DNA from: Actinophytocola sp963826035
Lineage (GTDB): Bacteria; Actinomycetota; Actinomycetes; Mycobacteriales; Pseudonocardiaceae
NCBI GenBank assembly: GCA_963826035.1
Contig: CAWGVZ010000001.1
Coordinates: 806,001-870,000, forward strand
DNA length: 64,000 nt
Direction: 5' to 3'
Below, piece by piece: positions 35,281-44,486 of this stretch. The first letter of the stretch is position 1. The number at the start of each line of letters is the position of its first letter. The notes beneath the pieces were generated by a model. The model made no database searches. It was given only the letters and a program-made list of their open reading frames with translations, and was not told the DNA's origin. The position numbers were made by a program, and so were the translations under genes.

Positions 35281-35859
35281 GTGGGCAAGGTGGTCATGTA
35301 CAGCGTGGTGTCGGTGGACGGCTTCATCGCGGACGAGAATGACCAGCCCGGACCACTGTTCGACTGGTTGTCCAGCGGTGACGTCCCGTTGGACGACAGC
35401 GGCGTGGTGAAGGTGTCGCAGACCTCCTACGACTACACCCGGCCGTACTGGGACCAGATCGGGGTGACGATCGCCGGCCGCCACGTCTTCGACCTGACGG
35501 ACGGCTGGGACGGGAAGCCGCCGAGCGGGATCGACCACGTGGTCGTCGTGACGCACCGGCCGGCGCCCGAGGGCTGGGACCCCGAGGCACCGTTTCACTT
35601 CGTCGACGGCGTCGAGGCAGCCGTGGCCAAGGCGCAGGAGCTTGCGGGCGACCGCTTGGTCGAGGTCGCGGCCGGCGACGTCGGCGGCCAGGCGCTAGGC
35701 GCGGGCCTGGTCGACGAGGTGCGCATGGACGTCGTACCCGTGGTGTTCGGGTCCGGCAAGCGCTACTTCGGGTCGGTCGACGCGCAGCACCTGTTGGAGG
35801 ATCCTGAGGTGCTTCAGAGCACCCGGGTGCTGCACCTGCGCTATCAGGTGCGCCGTTGA
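35281..35859 (+). CDS. RibD C-terminal / dihydrofolate-reductase-like protein
   Basis: 192 residues from GTG 35281 (GAGGAG upstream). MYSVVSVDGFIADEND is the first strand of the RibD-C/DHFR fold, TIAGRHVFDLTDGW the nucleotide-binding strand and VAAGDVGGQALGAGLVDEVR the second phosphate loop. Such stand-alone proteins are NADPH-dependent reductases of unknown substrate. Convergent, 1 bp from the SDR stop. Confidence 0.85.
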   Translation: MGKVVMYSVVSVDGFIADENDQPGPLFDWLSSGDVPLDDSGVVKVSQTSYDYTRPYWDQIGVTIAGRHVFDLTDGWDGKPPSGIDHVVVVTHRPAPEGWDPEAPFHFVDGVEAAVAKAQELAGDRLVEVAAGDVGGQALGAGLVDEVRMDVVPVVFGSGKRYFGSVDAQHLLEDPEVLQSTRVLHLRYQVRR

Positions 35860-35860
35860 C

Positions 35861-36668
35861 TCAGTCCACGAGTGCGCCGGCGGACAGGTTGGCCACCGTT
35901 CCGGTCATGGCGCCGGCGCGATCCGAAGCCAGGAACGCGGCCGTCTCCGCTATCTCGGCGAGCGTCGGCAGTCTTTTCAGCAGCGTCCCCTGCGCCATCC
36001 CGACTTCGAGGAACTCCTGGACCGACTGTCCGGTCGCTGCCGCGGACTGGGTGAAGAGGTCCTTCGTGTAGGAACCCGCGGCCGGCGCGTCGACCACAGC
36101 GTGTGGGCGGATGCCGATGACCCGGACGTTGCCGGGTGCCAACTCCGCGGCCAGCAGTCGCGAGAACGCCTCCTTGCCGGCCGCGCTCACGCCGTGCCCG
36201 AGGATGCCGCCCACGGCCAGTTTGGCGCCCGGCTCGGACAAGGTCAGGATGACGCCGGGACGCTCGCGACCCATGTGCCGTGCCACGGCCTTGCTCGTGA
36301 TGAACAGGGTCCGCAGAAAGCCGTCGATCGGCCGCATGAACTCCTCGAGCGAGAGGTCGGCCAGCACCGTCCCCTGGTCGTGCATGACGCTCACGGCGTT
36401 GAGCGCGATGTCGATACCGCCGGCCGTCGCGGCGACCGCATCGGCGTGCTTCTCGACCGCCTGTTGATCGAAAACGTCGACCTGCGCGGTCTCGACCTTC
36501 CCACCCGTGGCGGCGATGGCACGCTCCACGGCGTGGAGCTTGCGCCTGTGTCCGCCCGGCGATGAAGACCCGCGCGCCTTCCCGGGCGAACACTCGGGCG
36601 ATGGCGCCGCCGATGGCGCCCCCGCCACCGTAGATCACGGCGTTCTTGGTTTCGAGCAAGCCGTTCAT
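35861..36668 (-). pseudogene. SDR-like oxidoreductase with a frameshift
   Basis: Start MNGLLETKNAVIYGGGGAIG at 36668 (frame A) runs to IAGRTQAQ; the SDR resumes in another frame with KLHAVERAIAATGGKVETAQ and continues to the stop at 35861. One extra C in GGCGCAAGC at about 36546-36550 explains it; without it the protein would be about 268 residues. The nucleotide loop GGGGAIGG and NAVSVMHD are present, but the YxxxK motif is not (GHGVSAAGKEAFS has Val-Ser for Tyr), so it is an atypical SDR. Divergent from the HxlR regulator. Confidence 0.7.
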
Positions 36669-36711
36669 GTGGTCTCCCTGATGCTGGTCGCGGCCACAGT
36701 AACCACAGGAG

Positions 36712-36726
36712 GTTGTAAAAAACAAC
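36712..36726. promoter_or_regulatory. candidate HxlR operator
   Basis: Inverted repeat GTTGT-AAAAA-ACAAC in the divergent region between the SDR and the HxlR gene, AT-rich against its surroundings. Confidence 0.45.
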
Positions 36727-36793
36727 TATCAGTGGTTGGGAACAGCAACTGGACTCCGTGGTAGTTTCGGACCGGAGCGGACGAGGAGTGACC

Positions 36794-37438
36794 ATGCCGA
36801 CCAGTCGTAGCTATCGGGACGAATGCGGGATCGCCCGGGCGCTCGACGTCGTGGGGGAGCGATGGGCCCTGCTGGTCGTCCGCGAGCTGCTCTTCGCGCC
36901 GCAACGGTTCTCGGAGCTACGGCACGCTCTGCCCCACGTCAGCTCGAACCTGCTCGCCGACCGGCTCCGCGAACTCGAACAGAACGGGGTGATCCGCGCC
37001 CCGGCGGATGGTCAGCGGGTGTATGAACTGACCGAATGGGGCCGGCGGCTGGAACCGCTCCTGCTGGCTCTGGGCGACTGGGGGACAGCCGCTCCGCAAC
37101 CTCCGCAGCCGACCGCGCTCAGTGCCACCTCCGTGCTGATCTTCCTGCGCGGTGCCGCTCGCCCCGACCCGGCGGCGCCGCCAACGGATTGCCGCCTCGA
37201 ACTCGACGGTCGCGTTTGGACGGTCCGCCTGGCGGCCGGGCGGGCCGAGGTGCGACCCGGTGAAACCGCGACGGCGGCCGCCTCGCTCCGCGCGGAGCCC
37301 AAGACACTCAGCGCCCTGCTGACCGAGCCGGCCACACTCGCGACCGCATGCGCCGACGGCAGCGCCACGGTCGTCGGAGATCTGTCGGCCATCGACCGGC
37401 TGCTGCGCGCGGTCACCGACCCATGGTCGAGTGATTGA
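36794..37438 (+). CDS. HxlR-family regulator with SCP2-like C-terminus
   Basis: 214 residues from ATG 36794 (GAGGAG upstream). Residues 5-100 are an HxlR winged HTH: CGIARALDVVGERWALLVVR, LPHVSSNLLADRLRELE. The C-terminal 100 residues (PPTDCRLELDGRVWTVRLAA, PKTLSALLTEPATLA) resemble a sterol-carrier-protein-2-like ligand domain, a common fusion in actinobacteria. Likely represses the divergent SDR gene. Confidence 0.85.
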   Translation: MPTSRSYRDECGIARALDVVGERWALLVVRELLFAPQRFSELRHALPHVSSNLLADRLRELEQNGVIRAPADGQRVYELTEWGRRLEPLLLALGDWGTAAPQPPQPTALSATSVLIFLRGAARPDPAAPPTDCRLELDGRVWTVRLAAGRAEVRPGETATAAASLRAEPKTLSALLTEPATLATACADGSATVVGDLSAIDRLLRAVTDPWSSD

Positions 37439-37447
37439 AAGCTAGAC

Positions 37448-37459
37448 AGCTAATTAGCT
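37448..37459. promoter_or_regulatory. candidate operator of the ArsR-like gene
   Basis: Perfect palindrome AGCTAATTAGCT, 18 bp before the GTG at 37478, in a short AT-rich patch that also holds CATACT at -10-like distance. Confidence 0.5.
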
Positions 37460-37477
37460 AACTGACATACTCACGCG

Positions 37478-37780
37478 GTGCTCGAGGTGGATCTGGTCAA
37501 GGCGCTGGCCAACGACAAGCGGCTGATGATCCTGGAATGGTTGCGTGATCCCGAGCGGCACTTTCCGCCGCAGCGGGACGGCGATCTGGTCCGTGACGGG
37601 GTCTGCTCGCTGTACATCGCCGACAAGCTCGGGGTGAGCCAGCCGACCTGCGGCGAGCACATGAAGATCCTCGGCCAGGCCGGGCTGGTCCACGGCAAGA
37701 AGATCAAGCAATGGGTGTTCTACCAGCGTGACGAGGTCCGCATCGCGGAGGTCAAGGAGTTGTTGAGCGGTGACTGGTGA
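37478..37780 (+). CDS. ArsR-like HTH regulator
   Basis: 100 residues from GTG 37478. Winged HTH with VKALANDKRLMILEWLRDPE, then CSLYIADKLGVSQPTCGEHM (recognition helix with Cys residues) and QWVFYQRDEVRIAEVKELL. No clear ribosome site lies before the GTG and a -10-like CATACT is only about 10 bp upstream, so the mRNA may be leaderless. Cys in VCSLYIA and TCGEHM could bind metal or sense thiol state, but no known ArsR metal motif is complete. Confidence 0.8.
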   Translation: MLEVDLVKALANDKRLMILEWLRDPERHFPPQRDGDLVRDGVCSLYIADKLGVSQPTCGEHMKILGQAGLVHGKKIKQWVFYQRDEVRIAEVKELLSGDW

Positions 37781-38282
37781 TCCACAGGTTGAGGTCGCGG
37801 GCCTTTATGAGCGCCTGGTGGCGGATCTGGAGACGGGTGGGGCGCGCTACCGGCTGATCGACCACTCACCGGAGGGCCGCACCGACCTGGTCAGCGCCCT
37901 GCGCGGGCACGATGTCACGCTGGCCGCCAAGTGCCTGGTCGTCATGGTCAAGGTCGGCAAGAAGCAGAGCCGGTATGTGCTGGCCGTGGTGCCCGGTGAC
38001 GCGCGGGTGGATCTCCACGCGATCCGGGCGCTGCTCGGCGGGACCTACGTGGCCTTCGCGGGCCGGGACAGGGCCGAGGAGTTGGCCGGCAGTGTGAGCG
38101 GGACGGTGCTGCCGTTCAGCTATCACCCCAGGCTGGAACTCGTGGCGGATCCGTCGCTGCTCGAGGCGCCGGAGCTGTTCTTCAACGCCGCGCGGCTGGA
38201 TCGCTCGATCGCGTTGGCCACCGACGACTACGTCCGGCTGGCCGAACCTCGGGTAGCGCCCATCGTCGCTGTCGGCGACTGA
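37770..38282 (+). CDS. YbaK/aminoacyl-tRNA deacylase-like protein
   Basis: 170 residues from GTG 37770, overlapping the ArsR-like gene by 11 bp. The YbaK/EbsC fold is indicated by LRGHDVTLAAKCLVVMVK (catalytic-Lys region), VVPGDARVDLHAIRALLG and GTVLPFSYHPRLELVADPSL. Such proteins remove mischarged amino acids from tRNA. Coupling to an ArsR-like regulator is unusual but is seen here directly. Confidence 0.83.
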   Translation: MTGDPQVEVAGLYERLVADLETGGARYRLIDHSPEGRTDLVSALRGHDVTLAAKCLVVMVKVGKKQSRYVLAVVPGDARVDLHAIRALLGGTYVAFAGRDRAEELAGSVSGTVLPFSYHPRLELVADPSLLEAPELFFNAARLDRSIALATDDYVRLAEPRVAPIVAVGD

Positions 38283-38303
38283 CCGAGCGAAGCTGGGGAC
38301 CAC

Positions 38304-39473
38304 ATGCGCGTGCTGCTGGCGACGACGGCCAACAACGGCCACTTCGGTCCGATGCTGCCGTTCGCCGCCGCCTGCCAGCGGGCGGGGCACGAGGTGCTGG
38401 TCGCGGCGCCCGAGTCGTTCGCCGGGGCGGTCGAGCGAGCCGGGCACCGGCACTGGTCGTGTCCCGACATCGACCCGGCGGAGTGGGCGGCGCTCCACGC
38501 GAAGTTCCTGGCGGCCGAACCGGAGAACCGCAACGAGGTCATGGTGACGCTGGGCGCGGACCTGGCCGCCCGGTCGATCATGCCGGGGATGCTGGCGGCG
38601 ATCGACGAGTGGCGGCCGGACGTCATCCTGCGGGAGATCGGTGAGCTGGGCTCGGCCATCGCCGGTGAGCTGCGCGGGGTGCCGTGCGTGCAGATGCTGA
38701 TCGGGCTCGACAAGTTCGTCGACTTCACCCTTCCCCTGGCCGCGCGGGCGCTCGTGGCGTACCGCACCTCGCTCGGGCTCGCGCCGGATCCGGACGGTGC
38801 GAACCTCCACCGGGCACCGTCGGTCAGCCTGCTGCCGCCGTCGCTCGAGGTGCCGCGCGCGGCGGCCGGCCCGGAGGTGCACCGCTTCCGCGTGCCGGCC
38901 ACCTCCTGCGTGTCGCTGCCCGACTGGTGGCCGGGCAGCGAGGCGCCGCTCGTGTACGCCACGTTCGGCACGGTGGCCGCCGGTGTGCCGTTCGCGGCGG
39001 CCGCGTTCACCACGGTCGTCGAGGCACTCGCTTCGCTGCCGGTGCGGCTGCTGGTCACCGTCGGCGACGGCGGTGACCCGGCGGCCTGGGACGCGCTCCC
39101 ACCGAACGTGCGCGTCGAGCGATGGGTGCCGCAGCAGGACGTTCTCGCCAACGCCGCGGCCATGGTGTGCCACGGCGGCACCGGCACCGTCCTCGGTGGA
39201 CTCACGGTCGGGGTGCCGATGGTGGTGGTGCCGCAGTTCGCGGACCAGCCGGACAACGCGGAGCGGGTCGCGGCCGTCGGCGCGGGGATCGCGGTCGGTG
39301 GTGGAGAGGCGGCGCCGGCCACGGCCGAGGAGGTGCGGGCCGCCGTGAACAGCGTGCTCACCGAGCCGTCCTACGGGGAGGCGGCGGGGGCGATCGCCGG
39401 GGAGATCGCCGCCCTGCCTTCGGTCGACGAGGTGGTCGGTTTCCTTGCGCGGTTCACTCCTTCAGGCAGGTGA
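38304..39473 (+). CDS. UDP-glycosyltransferase-like (GT1) enzyme
   Basis: 389 residues. N-terminal acceptor domain starts MRVLLATTANNGHFGPMLPF with the His-14 catalytic position typical of GT-B macrolide/flavonoid glycosyltransferases. The donor motif is VERWVPQQDVLANAAAMVCHGG...GTVLGGL and PQFADQPDNAERVAAVG. Likely glycosylates a natural product or xenobiotic. Its 3' end overlaps the convergent decarboxylase gene by 20 bp. Confidence 0.88.
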   Translation: MRVLLATTANNGHFGPMLPFAAACQRAGHEVLVAAPESFAGAVERAGHRHWSCPDIDPAEWAALHAKFLAAEPENRNEVMVTLGADLAARSIMPGMLAAIDEWRPDVILREIGELGSAIAGELRGVPCVQMLIGLDKFVDFTLPLAARALVAYRTSLGLAPDPDGANLHRAPSVSLLPPSLEVPRAAAGPEVHRFRVPATSCVSLPDWWPGSEAPLVYATFGTVAAGVPFAAAAFTTVVEALASLPVRLLVTVGDGGDPAAWDALPPNVRVERWVPQQDVLANAAAMVCHGGTGTVLGGLTVGVPMVVVPQFADQPDNAERVAAVGAGIAVGGGEAAPATAEEVRAAVNSVLTEPSYGEAAGAIAGEIAALPSVDEVVGFLARFTPSGR

Positions 39474-41757
39474 TCCAGTAGTCGCCGGTGTCTGCGGCGC
39501 GGTGGACGCCGTGGGTTTCGCTCGGGAAGCCGGGGAACCGGCGGTCGAAGGCTTCCAGCGAGCGGAGGTAGCGCAGTGTCGATTCGTCGTGCTCGCCGGC
39601 GTTCTCGCCGGGCATGAGGACGGGGATGCCGGGCGGCGTGGTGACCACCTGGGTGGCGACCACGCGGCCCGCCAGTTCGGCCAGGCGCACCGGTTCCGTG
39701 CCGCCACGCAGCAGTCGCTGGTAGGTCTGCCCAGGGGTGAGCACGGCCTGGGGCAGGTGGGTGAACGCCTTGTCCAGCAACGGGATCAGCTCGCTGTTGC
39801 GGAGCTGGTCGTGCATCTGGTCGCACAGCTCGCGCAGGCTGAGGCCGGTGTAGCGGTCGGCGTACTGCTTGACGAGCCCTGGCAGCACCTGGATCAGCGG
39901 CGCGGCGCTGTCGTAGAGCGCTTTGAAGTCCAGCAGCGCGTCGATGAGCGTGCCCCACTTGCCTTTCGTGATGCCCATGGAGAACAGGATCAGGCACGTG
40001 TACGCGTCGGTCTTCTCGACGACGATCCGCCTGGCCTCCAGGTACGCGGTGAGGATCCTGGCCGGCACCCCCTCTTCCGCCATGACGCCGCGTGCGTCCG
40101 TGCCCGGACAGGTGATCGTCACCTTGATCGGGTCGAGCAGGCAGTAGCCGGTTTCCATGCCGTCGAAACCGTGCCAGTCCGCGCCGGGCTCGAGCGTCCA
40201 GCAGCTCGGTTCGGTCCGCAACAGCTCGAGCGGGGCCTCGGCGAACGGGTAACGCCGGCCGGAGCGCGGGTCGTTGACCTCGTCGGGCTGCCAGGTCCCG
40301 AAGAACCAGGGCGGCCGGTCTCCCTCGGCGGCGATGCGCCGGCCGAGGCGGGCGATCGCCTGCCGGAACCGGATCGCCTCGGTGACCGCCTCGTCGGTGA
40401 GCCAGTGGCCGCCCGGCCCGTCCATCATGGCCGCGGCGACGTCGAGCCCGGCGATCATCGGATACAGCGGCGACGTGGTGGAGTGCATCATGAACGTCTC
40501 GTTGAACTGCCGGTGGTCCACCGGGGCCCGTGGCGAGTTCTTGACGTGCAGCATCGCGCTCTGGGACATGGCGGCGAGCAGCTTGTGGGTGGACTGGGTG
40601 GACAGCACCGTCGGTCGCTCGGGACCCGGCAGTGTCTCCTCGTCCACGGACATGCCGTAACGGCGGGCGTAGAGCGGGTTGAAGCGGGCGTAGGCGAACC
40701 ACGCCTCGTCCAGGTGCAGCCGCGGCACGCTGGCGCCAAGCAGTTCCGCCACCCGGACCGCGTCGTAGCACAGCCCGTCGTAGGTCGAGTTGGTGATCAC
40801 CGCGTACACCGGGTCCGGGCCGGCCGCTTCGACCGCGAGCGGACTGCGCTCCACCTGCGTCACGACCGCGTCCCGCGCCATCGCGGCCGGCGGGATCGGA
40901 CCCATCAGCCCGTAGCCGTTGCGAGTGGGCAGCAGGTACACCGGCCGTCCACCCGTCATGGTCAGCCCGTGGTAGATCGCCTTGTGGCAGTTGCGGTCCA
41001 CCAGCACCAGCTCGTCGGCCGCGACGCTCGCGTGGCATGCGAGCCGGTCCGCTGTGGAGTCGCCGTGCAGCACGAAGTAGGTCAGGTCGGCGCCGAAGAT
41101 CCGGGCGGCGTTGCGCTCGGCGTCCCCGATCGGTCCGGTGTGCTCGAACAGCGATCCGAGCTCGGCCACCGAGATCGAGAGATCGGTGCGGAACAGCCGT
41201 TCGCCGTAGTAGTCGAACAGCGCCCGCCCGACCGCCGATTTCAGGAACGCGACGCCGCCCGCGTGCGCCGGCGTGTGCCACGAGTACTCGTGGGTGTCGT
41301 CGAACCGGCGCAGTTCCCGGAAGAACGGCGGAAGCAGCTCCTCCTGGTATCGACGGGCCGCCACCGCGATCCGGCCCGCGATGAAGTCCGGCGTGTCCTC
41401 GAGCAACCACACGTACCCGCAGATCACCTCCGACACCCACAACGGCAGGTCGTCCATGGACGACGCCGTGGTGACCAGGAATACCGGCAGGCGCGTGAAG
41501 CGCCGCAGCAGTGCCCGCAACACGCCTTCCGCCGGCCGCTCGGTCACGCCGTCGGCGTCCACCATGTCCCAGCTCACCAGCGCCGCCGAGAGGTCCGCAC
41601 GACTCTGCACCAGCGCGAGCGCGTCCTCGTCGGTGCCGGCACGGACGATCTCGTGCTCGTCGTCGACCAGCTGCGCGCAGATCCGCTCCAACTGGTCGGC
41701 CATCACCGAACCGGGAGCGATGTCGTTCAACGCCAACAAGATTGTCGAACCCGGCAC
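39454..41757 (-). CDS. Orn/Lys/Arg decarboxylase, AdiA-like
   Basis: 767 residues, full length for the bacterial acid-inducible type. Residues 1-130 form the response-regulator-like N-domain (wing), followed by the PLP fold-type I domain with THGDST-like VLHGDSTAD, PLP aspartate LHLDEAWFAYARF and the PLP lysine in STQSTHKLLAAMSQ, and the C-terminal domain (DIPG-like PPGIPVLMPGE). Catalyses decarboxylation of arginine or lysine to agmatine or cadaverine, consuming a proton. Exact substrate not fixed. Confidence 0.9.
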   Translation of the reverse strand: MPGSTILLALNDIAPGSVMADQLERICAQLVDDEHEIVRAGTDEDALALVQSRADLSAALVSWDMVDADGVTERPAEGVLRALLRRFTRLPVFLVTTASSMDDLPLWVSEVICGYVWLLEDTPDFIAGRIAVAARRYQEELLPPFFRELRRFDDTHEYSWHTPAHAGGVAFLKSAVGRALFDYYGERLFRTDLSISVAELGSLFEHTGPIGDAERNAARIFGADLTYFVLHGDSTADRLACHASVAADELVLVDRNCHKAIYHGLTMTGGRPVYLLPTRNGYGLMGPIPPAAMARDAVVTQVERSPLAVEAAGPDPVYAVITNSTYDGLCYDAVRVAELLGASVPRLHLDEAWFAYARFNPLYARRYGMSVDEETLPGPERPTVLSTQSTHKLLAAMSQSAMLHVKNSPRAPVDHRQFNETFMMHSTTSPLYPMIAGLDVAAAMMDGPGGHWLTDEAVTEAIRFRQAIARLGRRIAAEGDRPPWFFGTWQPDEVNDPRSGRRYPFAEAPLELLRTEPSCWTLEPGADWHGFDGMETGYCLLDPIKVTITCPGTDARGVMAEEGVPARILTAYLEARRIVVEKTDAYTCLILFSMGITKGKWGTLIDALLDFKALYDSAAPLIQVLPGLVKQYADRYTGLSLRELCDQMHDQLRNSELIPLLDKAFTHLPQAVLTPGQTYQRLLRGGTEPVRLAELAGRVVATQVVTTPPGIPVLMPGENAGEHDESTLRYLRSLEAFDRRFPGFPSETHGVHRAADTGDYWITCLKE

Positions 41758-41929
41758 GGGATTCTCCTCACGGACACGGCGATTTTCCGGCCCGTGCCGA
41801 GACTAGGAGTCGCCGCGTCCACCAGGGATCGGCCGGGAGTGTATGCCGCGATTACCCGATCGTGGAGGGACCCACTCTCGGTATCACTTGATGATGTGCT
41901 GTGGGCTGGGGCACTATTGTGACCAGGTT

Positions 41930-41945
41930 CTGGGAGCGCTCCCAG
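41930..41945. promoter_or_regulatory. CebR-type operator before the GH30 gene
   Basis: Palindrome CTGGGAGCGCTCCCAG, with the same 14-bp core as the box at 1543-1556, 39 bp before the ATG of the GH30 gene. Confidence 0.8.
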
Positions 41946-41984
41946 AGCACTGTCCGTCTCCGCCCGCAGTCGACTGGAGATGCC

Positions 41985-43253
41985 ATGACGCCACGTCGAG
42001 ACCAATCCGAGGCGCCGGGTTCGCGGCCCCTGCGCCGGCGGACAGTGCTGGCGGCGGGCACCGCGCTACCGGTGCTGGCGGTGGGGACACCTGCCGCGGC
42101 GGAGACCACGGTGGTCGTCGAGCCGTCGATCGTGCAGCAGACGATCCTGGGCTTCGGCGGCATGAACCACACCGTCTGGATCAGCGATCTCACGGCCGCT
42201 CAGCGCGAGACGGCGTTCGGCAACGGTGCGGGACAGCTGGGTTTCACCGTGTTGCGCATTCCCGTTCACGAGGACCGAGCCAACTGGAGTCGCGAGGTTG
42301 CCACGGCCAGGCGCGCGAGTGAGCTCGGGGCCAAGGTCATCGCCTCGCCGTGGAACCCGCCCGCCTCGATGATCGAGACCTTCTCCGGCGGCAGGCGGCT
42401 GCGTTACGACTCCTATGGCGCCTATGCGCGGCACCTGAACGACTTCTCCGCGTTCATGGGGAACAACGGGGTGAATCTCTATGGGATCTCGATCCAGAAC
42501 GAGCCGGACTATGCGCACGAATGGACGGCATGGACCGCCAGCGAGATCGTCAGGTTCCTGCGCGAGAACGCGGGCACGATCAGCACCAGGGTCATCGCGC
42601 CCGAGTCGTTCCAGTATCGCAAGAACATCTCCGACCCCATCCTCAACGACGCCGCCGCGCTGGCGAATGTGGACATCCTCGGCGCGCACCTCTACGGCAC
42701 CCAGTCCGCGGACCTCCCTTATTCGCTCTTCCGAGAAAAGGGCGGCGGTAAGGAATTGTGGATGACCGAGGTCTACCACCCCAACAGCAGCGACTCGGCC
42801 GACCTGTGGCCGCAGGCGCTCGACGTGGGCGAGCACATTCACCGCGCGTTGGTGTACGGCCGGTTCCAGACCTATGTGTGGTGGTACATCCGCCGCTCAT
42901 ACGGCCCGATGCGCGAGGACGGGCAGATCAGCAAGCGCGGCGCCACCATGGCGCACTTCTCGAAGTGGGTCCGCCCCGGCTACTCGCGAATCACCGCGAC
43001 CGCGAACCCGCAGTCGAACGTCTACATCACGGCGTTCAAGAGCGGATCCAAAATCGTCATCGTCGCCATCAACAAGAACTCATCGGCCGTGTATCACCCG
43101 TTCACCATCCGGGACACGGGTTCCGCGACAGCCTCGACCTGGCTGACGAACGATAATGGGACCCTCGCGCGGTACAACGACGTCACGATATCGAACGGAT
43201 CCTTCGGCGCTCAGTTGTCTGCCCGGAGCATCAGGACCTTCGTCGTGAATTGA
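41985..43253 (+). CDS. secreted GH30 glucuronoxylanase-like enzyme
   Basis: 422 residues from ATG 41985 (GGAG upstream), with a Tat-type signal (RRRTVLAAGTALPVLAVG). GH30 barrel: ILGFGGMNHTVWISDLT, ASPWNPPASM, acid/base Glu in ISIQNEPDYAHEW and nucleophile Glu in LWMTEVYHPN. The C-terminal 100 residues form the family's beta side domain. The pattern fits subfamily 8 (glucurono-xylanase), which cuts xylan next to methylglucuronate; the Arg that contacts glucuronate was not located with certainty. The CebR-type box upstream suggests induction by plant cell-wall sugars. Confidence 0.87.
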   Translation: MTPRRDQSEAPGSRPLRRRTVLAAGTALPVLAVGTPAAAETTVVVEPSIVQQTILGFGGMNHTVWISDLTAAQRETAFGNGAGQLGFTVLRIPVHEDRANWSREVATARRASELGAKVIASPWNPPASMIETFSGGRRLRYDSYGAYARHLNDFSAFMGNNGVNLYGISIQNEPDYAHEWTAWTASEIVRFLRENAGTISTRVIAPESFQYRKNISDPILNDAAALANVDILGAHLYGTQSADLPYSLFREKGGGKELWMTEVYHPNSSDSADLWPQALDVGEHIHRALVYGRFQTYVWWYIRRSYGPMREDGQISKRGATMAHFSKWVRPGYSRITATANPQSNVYITAFKSGSKIVIVAINKNSSAVYHPFTIRDTGSATASTWLTNDNGTLARYNDVTISNGSFGAQLSARSIRTFVVN

Positions 43254-43257
43254 GCGA

Positions 43258-44226
43258 TCACCCGCGCAACGTCTCCGACGGCGTCTCACCGAACGTCCTC
43301 CGGTACTGCACGGCGAACCGGCCGGGATGCACGAACCCGAGCCGCCGCGCGATCTGCCCCACGGTGACGGCATCGGTGGAGGACGCCAGCAGAACCTCCC
43401 GTGCCCGGCGGAGGCGGACCTGCCTCAGATAGGCACTCGGCGTGGCACCGAGATCCCGGCGAAACGCCCGCTCCAGGGACCGCACGCTCACCCCCTGCTC
43501 CCTGGCGAGCTCGGTGATCGTGCGCGGCGACTCCGGGTGGCTCTCGATCAGCGCCACCACCTCGTTGACCACCCGCGAGGACGTGGCGGCGCCGGGGGCG
43601 TCGAGCAGACTCCGGTAGTTGCTCTCGGCCGCGAGCAGCACGCCGGTCATCAGGCTCTGCTCCAGGTTCGCCACGGCCACCACCGAGTCGGTGAACATGC
43701 TGTTCGTGCGGTTGAGCTGGGTGGCCATGAACACGAGGTTGTCGTACAGGGTCCGGCCGCGGCCGGAAGTCAGGTCCAGCACCGGGTCGAAGGTCAGCGG
43801 CCGGGGCAGTGGGCGGCCGAGCAGGTCGCTCAGGTGCAGCAGCAACGGAGCGGTGTCGATGCGCACCACCCACTGCTCGCAGTCCGCCGACCAGAGAATG
43901 CTCCACGGCTGGGCCGGTGCGGTGACCGAGCCGCGGCCGGGGCAGGCGCGCACCCGATGGGAGCCGGAGCGCACCACGGCGCTGCCGGTGATGGGGATCT
44001 GGATCGCGTAGAACTGCCGTTGCCGGTCGAGTTCCAGGCGTACGTCGGTGTCGTAGTACATGCGAGTGATGGACACGTTCAGCAGACGGCGCGAGGTCAC
44101 CCGTGCCGACAGGCCCGCGTTCGGTCGCGCCGGTCTCAGCCGTACCGGGCCCAGTGATCTCCCGACCGCCTGCGTGAGCTCGTCGACATCGGAGGATCGG
44201 AGGGACTCGGTGGTGTCGAGCCGCAT
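43258..44226 (-). CDS. AraC-family regulator
   Basis: 322 residues. N-terminal AraC-binding-like sensor domain (residues about 40-170) and C-terminal HTH_18 pair: ITELAREQGVSVRSLERAFR and VGQIARRLGFVHPGRFAVQYRRTFGETPSETLRG. It converges on the GH30 gene with 4 bp between the stops. Ligand unknown. Confidence 0.86.
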   Translation of the reverse strand: MRLDTTESLRSSDVDELTQAVGRSLGPVRLRPARPNAGLSARVTSRRLLNVSITRMYYDTDVRLELDRQRQFYAIQIPITGSAVVRSGSHRVRACPGRGSVTAPAQPWSILWSADCEQWVVRIDTAPLLLHLSDLLGRPLPRPLTFDPVLDLTSGRGRTLYDNLVFMATQLNRTNSMFTDSVVAVANLEQSLMTGVLLAAESNYRSLLDAPGAATSSRVVNEVVALIESHPESPRTITELAREQGVSVRSLERAFRRDLGATPSAYLRQVRLRRAREVLLASSTDAVTVGQIARRLGFVHPGRFAVQYRRTFGETPSETLRG

Positions 44227-44486
44227 GAAATTTCACCCTCGCACTTCTTGAGTCGGATAGCATGGGGTAGCCGGGCCCCGCGAATTTCGCGTCAGCCCAG
44301 CCCAAATTCGGGGCGACCCTGATTTTGGTCGCCCCGACGCGTACCGGAGATTTCGGCTTGCCCTCGTTGTATTACGAGAGTAACCCGCCGACCTCGCTCC
44401 GGGTATCGTTCAAAAGAACGAATTCGTTCGCACTTCGGATCGAAACCGTGCTTGTGCGTGCGGCACACATGAGGTAGGCCTCCCCT
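44227..44486. other. promoter region of the AraC gene and end of the LuxR gene
   Basis: 260 bp without a gene. Holds the hairpin at 44308-44337 and AT-rich sequence at 44340-44440. Confidence 0.5.
44308..44337 (-). terminator. hairpin downstream of the LuxR-type gene
   Basis: 11-bp stem TCGGGGCGACC / GGTCGCCCCGA with an 8-nt loop. Confidence 0.55.

Noticed and set aside
39445..41922. 825-codon plus-strand open frame opposite the decarboxylase gene
   Set aside because: Shadow of the complete Orn/Lys/Arg decarboxylase on the minus strand.
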